Shown: positions 1-9,400 of the stretch, piece after piece
Layout: every line of letters starts with the position of its first letter
Numbering within the stretch: the stretch's first letter is position 1
Origin: a virus
Virus record (IMG/VR): IMGVR_UViG_3300018426_001942
Location: 1-64,000 of that record
Direction: 5' to 3' (one strand)
Length of the DNA stretch: 64,000 nucleotides
Made by a program: the position numbers and the translations under genes
The notes under the pieces: model-generated
Told to the model about the DNA's origin: nothing
Database searches by the model: none
The model's input: the letters and a program-made list of their open reading frames with translations, nothing else

Positions 1-1
1 G

Positions 2-793
2 CCTACTTGGTGTTATTTTTGGCGCCGTCCTGATGTGGTTGCGTATTGTGAAAAAGAATTCGCAAAAGTTGGAGAAACCGCAAGAGCCCTTGACGTCCGA
101 CTATCAATGCATCCGGGACAATTTACTGTACTTGCCTCGGATAATCCGGAAATTGTTGAGAGGAGCATAGAAGAATTTGAATATCACACCGATGTCTTGC
201 GCTGGATGGGATACGGCCGCACCTTCCAAGACTTTAAATGCAACGTACACATATCGGGTCGAAAAGGTCCACAAGGCATCATCGACGTCTTACCGAGACT
301 CTCGCCAGAAGCGCGAAACGCAATCACAATCGAAAACGACGAAATGTCTTGGGGCATTGACGCAAGCCTCGAACTTGAAAAGCATGTCGCTCTCGTATTG
401 GACATACACCACCACTGGGTTGCTAGTGGAGAATACATATCGCCCACCGACGATAGATTTTTACGTATAGTTGACAGTTGGCGTGGAGTAAGACCTGTTA
501 TTCATTACTCAGTTTCACGCGAAGATCTACTAGTAGACCATGATGATAACTCTTTACCTAATATGGATTCGCTATTAGAGCAAGGCTTTAAGAAGCAAAA
601 ACTTAGAGCACATTCTGACTTTATGTGGAATAATGCTGTTAACGACTGGGCATTAGAATTTTTAGATTACGCAGACATTATGGTCGAGTCTAAGTCTAAG
701 AATCTTGCTAGTATTGACCTATACAAATATGGTCTAGCAACAGAAGATTATAACTCAATGGCAAAAGACTTCGCAGGAAAAATATATGCATAA
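2..793 (+). CDS. uvsE: UV damage endonuclease UvsE/UvdE, 5'-truncated by window edge
   Basis: The reading frame is open from base 2 with no stop, so the N-terminus lies outside the window. The visible 263 codons hold UvdE-family motifs: RLSMHPGQF, ITIENDE and LDIHHHW. These supply the His, Glu and Asp residues that bind the metal cluster in this TIM-barrel nuclease. The enzyme nicks DNA 5' of UV photoproducts and starts an alternative excision repair pathway. Bacterial members are around 300 residues, so only the first few dozen residues are probably missing. The GTG at 35 and nearby codons are internal, not starts. The stop codon lies inside a hairpin shared with the next gene. The family assignment is secure; a role in protecting phage DNA in sunlit water is inference. 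Confidence 0.9.
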   Translation, partial: PTWCYFWRRPDVVAYCEKEFAKVGETARALDVRLSMHPGQFTVLASDNPEIVERSIEEFEYHTDVLRWMGYGRTFQDFKCNVHISGRKGPQGIIDVLPRLSPEARNAITIENDEMSWGIDASLELEKHVALVLDIHHHWVASGEYISPTDDRFLRIVDSWRGVRPVIHYSVSREDLLVDHDDNSLPNMDSLLEQGFKKQKLRAHSDFMWNNAVNDWALEFLDYADIMVESKSKNLASIDLYKYGLATEDYNSMAKDFAGKIYA

Positions 794-807
794 ATAGTTT
801 TATGCAT
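786..807 (+). repeat. Perfect 9-bp inverted repeat over a start codon
   Basis: Arms 786-794 (ATGCATAAA) and 799-807 (TTTATGCAT) are exact reverse complements around a 4-nt loop. The repeat covers the uvsE stop codon and the ATG (802) of the oxygenase gene. It also contains a CATAAATA word (789-796). As RNA it would bury the downstream start codon. Confidence 0.5.
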
Positions 808-1515
808 GAACAAATATATAATTTTTTCCAAGATCTAAGTACAACTTACAATCCAGAAACAATTTTTGCAGAATATGCAAAAGGTGAGCCTACTCCATTT
901 TATATGATAGACAACTTTTTGCCACCATGGTTGTACAATACTATTATAAATTCATTTGAAGATATCCCGGAAGAACGCTATAAAATTTTTGCTAATCAGT
1001 ATAGCGAACGAAGAGAATGTAGAAACTTTGCTGAGGCGCCTTTACTACAAACCCTTGCAAATAGTTTTAACAGTAAATTGTTTGTAGATTGGTTAGAAGT
1101 TTGTACTGGTACAGAATCTCTTGTTCCAGATCCTCACTTCTTAGGCGGTGGGTTTTGTAGAAGTAGCAGAAATACATCATTAGGATTACATACAGACTTT
1201 AATTGGAATAACGGTCTTAAATTAAATAGACAAAAGAATGCCATACTCTATCTTAACAAAGATTGGAAAGAAGAGTGGAATGGACATTTAGAATTTTGGA
1301 ACAATGAAAGAACAGAATGTGTTAAAAAAATTGCACCAAAGCCTAATAGATTAATTTTTTGGGACTATGGTTATGATTTAGTTCATGGGCATCCCGAACC
1401 TATAGAATGTCCAAAAACAATAACTAGAGATAGTTTAATACTATTCTACTATACTTCAAATGCAACATATGAGCATGATCCAAGACGTTCACAATTCTAT
1501 GAGCAAGCAGAGTAA
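802..1515 (+). CDS. 2-oxoglutarate/Fe(II)-dependent oxygenase (prolyl-4-hydroxylase-like)
   Basis: A 237-residue protein with the double-stranded beta-helix oxygenase signature: His130-x-Asp132 (LHTDFNWNN), a distal His195 or His197 (LVHGHPEP), and Arg209, which probably binds the 2-oxoglutarate carboxylate. Such enzymes couple oxidative decarboxylation of 2-oxoglutarate to hydroxylation of a protein or small-molecule substrate. They are common in marine T4-like phages, mostly with unknown substrates. The start follows the uvsE stop by 8 nt and no Shine-Dalgarno sequence is visible; the only purine-rich run is about 25 nt upstream. The next in-frame Met is at residue 35, inside the conserved FYMIDNFLPP entry motif, so 802 is kept. 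The fold is well supported; the substrate cannot be told. Confidence 0.85.
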   Translation: MHEQIYNFFQDLSTTYNPETIFAEYAKGEPTPFYMIDNFLPPWLYNTIINSFEDIPEERYKIFANQYSERRECRNFAEAPLLQTLANSFNSKLFVDWLEVCTGTESLVPDPHFLGGGFCRSSRNTSLGLHTDFNWNNGLKLNRQKNAILYLNKDWKEEWNGHLEFWNNERTECVKKIAPKPNRLIFWDYGYDLVHGHPEPIECPKTITRDSLILFYYTSNATYEHDPRRSQFYEQAE

Positions 1516-1535
1516 ATACAGTACGGAGATAAACA

Positions 1536-1829
1536 ATGAGCTATTTAAACAAAATGTACGGAAGAAATCCGGCCCAGACCCAATCATCATCTAGCGAATC
1601 TACAAAAAATCCTAATCGTGTAACGGGCGGGTTAAAAGCCCAAGGTGTAGATACTATGGTGTTGCTGGGAGAAGATGGCTCAACTCAAGAACTTCCTACT
1701 TTACAGTATGTTCGTAGTTTGGAAGAACAGTCAAGAAAACAGCGAGCCGCTATCACTGTATTAGAGCGTAAGCTGGCTCGCTGTGAGTCTGCTATCGAAA
1801 GACTAAGTGTTAGAAATATTACTTCTTAG
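1536..1829 (+). CDS. Hypothetical protein with C-terminal coiled coil
   Basis: A 97-residue protein that I do not recognise. It has a Ser/Gln-rich, probably disordered start (to about residue 30), a middle containing VDTMVLLGEDGSTQELPT, and a charged heptad-like helix (residues 58-93) likely to form a coiled coil. A good ribosome site (CGGAG) lies 8 nt before the ATG. The 3' end overlaps the convergent gene on the minus strand by 11 nt. Its position beside repair and small unknown genes gives no clear role. Confidence 0.7.
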   Translation: MSYLNKMYGRNPAQTQSSSSESTKNPNRVTGGLKAQGVDTMVLLGEDGSTQELPTLQYVRSLEEQSRKQRAAITVLERKLARCESAIERLSVRNITS

Positions 1830-2061
1830 AAAGTTTAAATACTTCGTCAACTAGGTCTGCTTTTTTCTTTCTTCTATCAATATCGACTTTATAATTTTCT
1901 TTTGCAAATGCTTCAAGTTTTTCTTTAGTCATTTTTGCTAAGTCTGCTTTTTTGACAGTAGTCTTTTTAGCTTCTGCTTTCTTTGGTGCAGGCGCAGGAG
2001 CAGGCTTTGCTACTGGCTCTGGCTGTGCAGATGAAAAAAGATTGCGTAACCAATTAAACAT
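1819..2061 (-). CDS. Small SAP/HeH (Rho N-terminal-like) protein
   Basis: An 80-residue minus-strand protein. The N-terminus is hydrophobic (MFNWLRNLF) and is followed by an Ala/Pro/Lys linker at residues 14-38. The C-terminal half, with LAKMTKEKLEAFAKENY and then KKKADLVDEVFKL, resembles the helix-extended-loop-helix of Rho N-terminal, SAP and LEM-like folds, which usually bind nucleic acid. GGAGAA sits 7-12 nt before the ATG on the minus strand, which supports the start. The linker and lysine richness suggest a tethered DNA- or RNA-binding peptide. Function is not established. Confidence 0.75.
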   Translation of the reverse strand: MFNWLRNLFSSAQPEPVAKPAPAPAPKKAEAKKTTVKKADLAKMTKEKLEAFAKENYKVDIDRRKKKADLVDEVFKLSKK

Positions 2062-2099
2062 AATTATTCTCCATAATAAAATATTTGCTTGTATATTTA

Positions 2100-2107
2100 C
2101 ATAAATA
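2100..2107 (+). promoter_or_regulatory. Candidate late promoter CATAAATA
   Basis: The T4-late-type octamer ends 20 nt before the ATG at 2128, with AGGAG between. The same spacing recurs before many genes here. Confidence 0.5.
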
Positions 2108-2127
2108 CTCTATATAGGAGACTAATT

Positions 2128-2283
2128 ATGGTAGAAAGTTTAAAACTAAAAAAGATTGACGGACTTAGAATAGATAAGAAACCTTTTCAACCTATTAAAC
2201 TAAAGCCCGAGCAAAAACTACCTGAAGAAAAAAGGTCGATGAAAACAACTGAAAATACTAGACCAGGAGGATATAAGTTCTAA
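2128..2283 (+). CDS. Hypothetical small basic protein
   Basis: A 51-residue, Lys/Pro-rich protein (MVESLKLKKIDGLRIDKKPF...). The upstream in-frame ATG at 2089 is rejected because the ATG at 2128 has AGGAG 8 nt before it and a CATAAATA word at the usual late-promoter distance. It ends in TAATG, coupled to the next gene. No recognisable domain; probably disordered. Confidence 0.6.
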   Translation: MVESLKLKKIDGLRIDKKPFQPIKLKPEQKLPEEKRSMKTTENTRPGGYKF

Positions 2284-2447
2284 TGAAAAAATGGATTATA
2301 GACAGACTAGGCGAAAGAACTTCGCTTGATGGCGCTGTACTTATTGGTGCAGGTGTAGCATTTCTTATCTTCAAACCAATTGCTAGTTTAGTTGCATACG
2401 GTGCTATTGCATACGGTGCATGGACTATCTACAAAAAAGAAGATTAA
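2283..2447 (+). CDS. Small membrane protein, 54 aa
   Basis: The start overlaps the previous stop (TAATG). The 54-residue product has one long or two short hydrophobic helices (residues 17-48, Gly/Ala-rich) between a basic N-terminus (MKKWIIDRLGERT) and a charged end (YKKED). This fits an inner-membrane phage peptide. No family recognised. Confidence 0.6.
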   Translation: MKKWIIDRLGERTSLDGAVLIGAGVAFLIFKPIASLVAYGAIAYGAWTIYKKED

Positions 2448-2450
2448 TAA

Positions 2451-2702
2451 ATGTCTAGAGAGTATATATTGACTGTTGAAACATCTGAAAATACAAGAGA
2501 AGTATCTGAAGGTGTTACTAAAGAACTGTATAATGTTACTATTACTAAAGTAGAAACAGGACAAACTATCTCAATAGTTGATGTTGTAAGCACTTATGAT
2601 AGAGATGACTGGTGCCAAACTGTATTTGAACATGCAAAAGAAGGATTAGATCACGAAGACGGTCCTAGTTGTTGCTATGTTAATGCAAGTTACGTAGACT
2701 AA
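2451..2702 (+). CDS. Hypothetical protein, 83 aa
   Basis: An acidic, beta-rich-looking 83-residue protein starting MSREYILTVETSENTREVS and ending with the Cys pair PSCCYVNASYVD. It follows the membrane peptide by 3 nt, so it is probably in the same transcript. Its stop overlaps the 3' end of the convergent minus-strand gene. No domain recognised. Confidence 0.6.
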   Translation: MSREYILTVETSENTREVSEGVTKELYNVTITKVETGQTISIVDVVSTYDRDDWCQTVFEHAKEGLDHEDGPSCCYVNASYVD

Positions 2703-2986
2703 AGTTTACTAATAGGGAGATCAGAACTAGCAGAAAATTTCCATTTCTGTTTTTGTTCTACTCCCTTTTTTTGTGCAAATTTTTTGCTATCACAATCATT
2801 ACACACATGAAAATAATTGTTGCTTAACCGCTTGGCATCCATCTTGCCTCTAGGTCTTTCAAACTCGTTATCACAGTTATCACATCTTAGCAATACATAG
2901 GTCTTATTACGTGTGTAAGGGTGCGTACGACCTAATTTTGACGTTCTCACATGTCTTGTTTGTACAACAAATTCTTTTATGAACAT
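2699..2986 (-). CDS. Small zinc-ribbon protein
   Basis: A 95-residue minus-strand protein with two Cys pairs, LLRCDNCDNEFERPRG and HVCNDCDSKKF, that would bind one zinc. The N-terminus is basic (RHVRTSKLGRTHPYTRN). Zinc-ribbon or HNH-like small proteins of this kind are common in T4-like marine phages and usually bind DNA or RNA. No HNH catalytic set is visible. An AATAAATA word lies just upstream of the start on the minus strand (2993-3000), but no clear Shine-Dalgarno sequence does. Confidence 0.65.
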   Translation of the reverse strand: MFIKEFVVQTRHVRTSKLGRTHPYTRNKTYVLLRCDNCDNEFERPRGKMDAKRLSNNYFHVCNDCDSKKFAQKKGVEQKQKWKFSASSDLPISKL

Positions 2987-3022
2987 AATTATATTTATTA
3001 CATTAGGATTATAAAACTTATC

Positions 3023-3030
3023 GATAAATA
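3023..3030 (+). promoter_or_regulatory. Candidate late promoter GATAAATA
   Basis: The octamer ends 16 nt before the ATG of the A-type carrier gene, with AAAGGAG between. It would also serve the giant fibre gene, which follows with no gap. Confidence 0.6.
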
Positions 3031-3046
3031 TATTAAAGGAGTACAG

Positions 3047-3421
3047 ATGTTTGTATTAAATCTTACTAAATCAGCCAAAGAAAAAATAGATGAACTATGC
3101 AATGTAGAGCCAAAACACTTTGCCGTGCATTTAGGACTGAAAGGAGGCGGTTGTGCAGGATTTGAATACGAGTGGAGCATGGTCAATAAGGAAGACGTAG
3201 GTGTAAATGACGAAATAATACCTACAAATAATGGAAATCTAGTAGTAGATGCAACTAGTTTAATGTATCTATTTGGAAGTGAAGTAGATTATTCTAAAGA
3301 TGTATTCCAGACCCAATTTGTTATTAATAATCCTAACGCTCAAAGTAGTTGCGGATGCGGCGTAAGCGTTAATTTTAATGATAACATAGAAGACAATATA
3401 CAAATTTTGGAGCTAAAATAA
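3047..3421 (+). CDS. HesB/IscA-type iron-sulfur carrier
   Basis: A 124-residue A-type carrier. It has the family cysteines: Cys36 in LKGGGCAGFEYEW, and Cys102 and Cys104 in SSCGCGVSV near the C-terminus. These three residues bind an Fe-S cluster or iron between subunits and pass it to apo-proteins. The ATG at 3047 is chosen because AAAGGAG precedes it; an upstream in-frame ATG at 2951 lies inside the minus-strand gene. The gene sits directly before the giant fibre gene (1 nt gap), so it may be expressed late. In T4-like phages, HesB-like proteins have been suggested to act in virion or tail-tip assembly or in Fe-S supply. The same phage also carries iscU and a ferredoxin. Confidence 0.9.
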   Translation: MFVLNLTKSAKEKIDELCNVEPKHFAVHLGLKGGGCAGFEYEWSMVNKEDVGVNDEIIPTNNGNLVVDATSLMYLFGSEVDYSKDVFQTQFVINNPNAQSSCGCGVSVNFNDNIEDNIQILELK

Positions 3422-3422
3422 A

Positions 3423-6400
3423 ATGGCAAGACAAGAAGTAGACATCGGCATTGAAGGTAATGACGGAACCGGTGATAGTATTAGAGAATCGTTTCGTAAG
3501 GTAAACGAAAACTTTCAAGAGATATATGCTGTAGTAGGTAAAGGTGGACAAATAACCTTTACATTGCTTGCTGACACACCAGACAGTTTAAATCCATTTA
3601 AAGGTGACGGCGTTGATGCTTACTTGCCAATAGTATCACAAGACGGCACAGAAATTGAAATTAGAAAACTAGGCTCTGACAGCGACGAGAATCCCGCCAA
3701 TGTAGACACTATTGATGTAAGTGTTGCTACTAACGGCAAAATTATTCTAAAATTAAATAGTATAACATTACAATCAGATGCTAAACCAGTATTAGGTGGT
3801 CCATTAAATGCCGCCGGCGTTGCTATAGCAAATGTAGGAACTGAACTAGATGACGTAACTGGATTTAACAATACTCATGGTACATCTTTTTCTATCGATG
3901 ATATAGTTATTGACAAGAAGTTTGCTGACAAAAACTACATCCGTAGACAAGATCCAGGAGAAACAATTAACGTACCAGCAGAGCCTGCTGACGGATCAAG
4001 TTATACAAAAGTCTTTACAGTAAGTTTATCATCTGCGGTTGGTGTTGGGACAGCACTTATACCACAACACGGATTGACAAGAGGTTCTGATGGTGCAGCA
4101 TACATTTTTAATACTTCAGGTACAGGATTAAATTGGAGTAGAATTGATCCAGCAACTGACACCCTAGTTTCTAGCACAGACTTGGACGACAACAATCAAC
4201 TAATTTATGGTCCTTTAGAAAATGGCGATGTAGTATATCTTGGTATTTTGGACGAAAATAATATTGGATTTTTTGCTAATCCAGAAGATGCACTACTAAA
4301 TGACTCTGTAGAAAGAAATAGAAGAAGATACAAATTAACAACAACTGATTCGGCAGGTTTGAGTATTACAGACGGCGGCTTCAACGAAGACCTAGAAGGA
4401 TTTTTCTTAAGCCATCAGGTAATGCCACGTGATAGCATTGTAAGAAGACAAGGCGATACTATGGAGGGTCCGCTTACACTCCATGACCATCCAGGTGATT
4501 TAGCAGGAGCAGGAACTCCAAATGGTATTGCAGACTTACAGGCTGTATCAAAGTTATATGTAGATAGCCAATCAACAGAATCAAGTGCAAATATATTTGT
4601 TAGTGTTGTAGGTAATGATGCACAAAATGTTGCTCCTCCAGGTAAGGAAGGTAGTTCACTAGCATATGCGTATAGAACAATAGGCGCAGCAGCACGTAAG
4701 GCAGAGCAGATACAAATTGCTTCACCATTTGAACCTGGTCCTTATATGCAGGACATATTTACATCACGAGTAATAAACGAAGGCGATCCCGCTGTTGTAG
4801 AACTTTCACAAGTTACACAACGAGGCTATGCAACAGGTGCAGGTCTTGATAGTAGAGGTAACACTAAGTCACTTGTTGATGCTAACAAAAACTTTATTAT
4901 TGCTGAAGTTATAGCATGGAAAAATGAACAAATAGAAAATAAAGCTACAACTACTGTTGGAACAACTACAGTCAACTGGACAGATAGAGTTGTAAATGAT
5001 AGAGCTCTTGAACTTGATTTGAGCATAGCATTGGATGCAGCACTGTTAGATCACGTAGCAGGTACACTTGCATCAGCACTATCTACAAGGGTTGGTGTAG
5101 AGTTTTATAATGACGAATATGGTAGGTCACAAAATGGTCTACTAAAAACTGTTTATGCACATTTATTAGAGCAAGCAAGGACTATTACAGCAAGTATTAT
5201 TACAAATACACCTGTAACTCCTTCGCAAACAATTTACACACAAGAATTGATTACATTTGGTTCTAACCAGCCAGACAGCGATGACGCAGCTTCAGTAACT
5301 GGCATATCAGGTAATATGGCAATACAAAGAGATATTGTTTTGAATGGTGTGTTCTCTGCAGAGACTCCGCAGACCGGTAACAGATACGAACTATTTTTTA
5401 GTAACAGTGTTAACGGAATAAGCCAAGGTAAAGTTGACCAAGGCGATCCACAAAACAGAGATCTACGAGTAGGTAAAGTTATTAGAGGTAAGACATCTGG
5501 GGCTATTGGTAAAATTATTAGATATTTTACAGGCGATGATAACATTAACAATCCAGGATCTACTGACGATTTAGCAGAACTAGAATTGCTTACACCAGTA
5601 GAATTCACAATAGGTGAAAAACTGGAAATGGGCAACATTGTTAACAATAGACAAATCACTATTAGAATAGAAACAGGACAGTATTTTGAAGACTATCCAA
5701 TTAGAGTTCCTGCAAACGTATCACTAGTTGGTGATGAATTTAGACGAGTTATTATTCGTCCAAAAGATGAAGTTTCTCAATCACCATGGTCTGGAACATA
5801 TTTTTATAGAGATAAAGAATTTGACGGCTTAACAGGTGACAGTGATAGTGTCACAGGTGTAGCAGATCCTAACTTACCAGTAGACGGTGAAGCATATATT
5901 AATCCGCTTACAGGAGAAACAGATGGATATTTTGGTAGACATTATCTATACAACCCCAATTTACCAAAAAACGTAGACAATGGCGGCAACCTTGCTATTA
6001 CAAATCCAGGACAGTATGTAGATGCAGCTGTTTTAATTGAAAAGAACAAAGAATTTGTAATTGCAGAAGTTATTGCATTCCTTGATTTTTCAAAAGATCA
6101 AAGTAACCAAGGACAACCAGGATATACAGGATATGCAGGTGTTGTATGGGACGATCAGGCTAGAGACAGATATAGAAGAACAATAGGAAGTTTATGTGAC
6201 GCTATTGCTGCTGATTTAAGAGCAGGTGGTAGCATTAATACATTACATATCCAAGGTAGTATTTTCTTCGATGGGTTAAATTATACAAATGAGGCAACCC
6301 CAAGATACCAAAGTATTATATCAGCGGCTGATGTTATACAAAATGTAATTATAAACAATGCTTACAATAACATACTTTATGCAGCTTTTAAAGGTTCAGA

Positions 6401-9400
6401 TCATCCAACTCAATACATCAATACAAACTTGACAGGTGGTGCAGATGTCGCTGGCAATGGTAACTTAGTGTATGATATTGTTGAATTGATTAAATGGGGT
6501 AACGACGAAAGTCCAAACAATGACTGGAACCCAGCAAAACGATCAACAGCACTAGATGCTTTCTTAATGAATGATGCTACTATCCTACGTAATATGACTG
6601 TTCAAGGTCATGGCGGATTTATGTGTGTGCTAGATCCAGAAGGACAAATTCTTACTAAATCACCATATATTCAAACAGGGTCAAGTTTCTCGCAATCACT
6701 TAATAGACAAGCATTTAGAGGCGGGATGCTAGTTGATGCGTTCTGTGCTAACACTCCAGTTAAAGTTACAAGTGTTGAAGCTAACGGATTTGAGCTATTA
6801 GTTACAGCAGACCCAGGAAGCGGTTTGTCTATTAGAAAGCCGCAAACACCTTGCCCATTTTATATTAATGGTATTAGATATCAGGTAAACGATGTTACTG
6901 ATTACAATGACGGTGGTGCATTACTTGCTCCAACAGCAAGATTAATACTTGACTCAACTTCTGGACCAGTAAGTGACGCAAACCCAGATATTAACATAGG
7001 TTGGGATGAAGTTGAACTACCTATACCAGGCGGCGGCTATGCTATAACACTTCAAACAGCGGGTAACAGATCTCAGCTAGGTAACGACTTTACACAAGTT
7101 AACGACTTAGGTTATGGGCTTGTTACTATTAACGGCGGATTGAGTGAAATGGTTAGTATGTTTACATACTACTGTCATACAGCATACTATGCAGGTAATG
7201 GTGGACAAATTAGATCATTAAACGGTTCTAACGCAAATGGTGTATATGGACTTGTTTCACAAGGTAGTGACCCTAACGAAGTACCAGACAATGTTGTTCT
7301 TAAGAATGACATGGTACAGTCAGCAAAAACATTTAGTGCTGTTACAGTTCTTGAACTTACAGCAAATTTAAGTGTAACGGCAGGCGATGCTATTGCTAAT
7401 GCTGGTTCTACACCAAGTGCAAGCGGCGAATCAGTTTTTGCAACAGTAGGCAAGAAACTATATCTTGATACTACATCAGGAAGTTTTACACCTGGCGATA
7501 GTATCTTTGTAAATGGTGTAGACTCGGGTGTTGATATTGCTCTTAATGGAGTAGATACAACTGGTTACACTAACGTAGCAACACAACTTAGTATGCACGT
7601 ATACGATTTAGAACATATTCCTACTAATAAAGGTGAAATAGATTATTACCATGATGATGATCCTGTATCACCTTTAAATAGAATAGGACGTTATGAGCTT
7701 GCAAACATTCAAACAATGAATGGTATTTTAGTTGACGGTTATACATTAGACAACACAGAGTATGTTTTTAATCCTGTAGCAAGAACAACAAATGTAAATG
7801 GAGTAGTAGGTAATGATGAAAGCGATCCTGTTACAGAAACTACAGAAGCTGTTATAGTTATATCTAAATCTCAACAAACTGTAAACGGACAATCAGGAAT
7901 TTATAAAGTTAATATATTTGGTACAGAACGTGGAGATCACTACAAGATTGGTGACACGTTTACAATATCAGGAACGCAACTAGGTGGTGTAAGTCCTACA
8001 CATGATGCAACAGTAACAGTAACAGAAATTAACCGTAGCACAGTAAACATTGATAACGGTATCCAAACAGGAAGCATTAGACGTATGTCAATTAGTGGTG
8101 CTATTAATATTATTCCTAACTTTACACCTCAGCGAGATGGACAAGTTTATAAACTTAACTTTAGTACATCAAATGACCAGTTCGATAACGATGGATTATT
8201 CCAGGATATTCCAGTTAACCAACCTGTCGATATTAGGCAAAACCAAACACACTTATTTAGAGATATCGAAAGTGTAGGTAGTTTAACAATTAGACCTAGT
8301 ACGGCTGTAAACTTCGACGATGATCCATTAGATACTTATAGATCAATTAGTTTTGGAGTAAACGATAGTGCAGGTGGATTACTTTTAGATGACGAATCTT
8401 TAACAGGCTTTGACGCAACATATGATTTTGTACAACTTTTAATTAACGATAGTTATAAAAACTTAGCAGGGTCTACATTGTCAGTTCCATCTAGTTCAAC
8501 AACTCTAGGCGGAACACAAGGCGACACTACTATTGCGATTGAACGACTTTCAGAATTAAAAGATATATTTAAATTAAATAACAACTTTGATACAGATGCA
8601 CAATTCCAAACTATTCCGGCAGACGACACTGGTAGAGACTATACTATAACATATGAATTACCCAAAGTTATTTCTTGGCGTGGTAAAAAACATATTGTTT
8701 ATAACTATAGAGAAGTAAAAGTTGAAAGTGGTAATCACAACATAAAAACAACTTTCTCAGAAGAAAACACCTATGCGGTAGTTGACTTAAAAGAAATTGA
8801 AGAAGTTAAACTTACTCTAAATGACTATGGCTCTTGGGAAAGAGATGTTTTCTACAATCTAGCACAAAGATCTGTTCTTGTTAGACAAGTTGGTAATACT
8901 TCAGCAAGCGGTAAAGTTAAAGTAGCACAATTCAATGAAAATGTATTAGACTTATATGACTGGTCAGGCGTAAACTTTAATACAACTGGTGCATTAGAAA
9001 TCAGTATTGACAATGGCGCAACTTATACAACTATGACTGACCTGGCTACAAATTCTGTAAATCTTGTTCCAACACTAGTTGAAATTAGAGACACAAACGT
9101 TACAGGTGTAGCATCGGGTATTTCACAACCACTTAGCCAAGGCTTTAATAGTGTAATTGCTCTTAGAGCAGGATTACAAGACGGTGCTCCAGCAAAAATT
9201 ACTATACAAATTAGTACATGTAGAGCTACAGGACACGACTTCCTAGACATAGGTACAGGTTCATTTAACCAAACAAACTATCCAAATGTTATTTTAGGTT
9301 TCCCAGCAAGAGAAGCTGTACAAGATAATGAAATACAAGAACGTAACAAAGGTAGAGTGTTCTTTGTAAGTACTGACCAAGATGGTTTCTTCCGTGTTGG

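Noticed and set aside
184-447. Minus-strand ORF inside uvsE
   Set aside because: Shadow frame of a gene with clear UvdE motifs; composition is typical of an antisense frame.
2951-3046. Upstream start for the A-type carrier gene
   Set aside because: Falls inside the minus-strand zinc-ribbon gene; AAAGGAG marks the ATG at 3047 and family alignment begins there.
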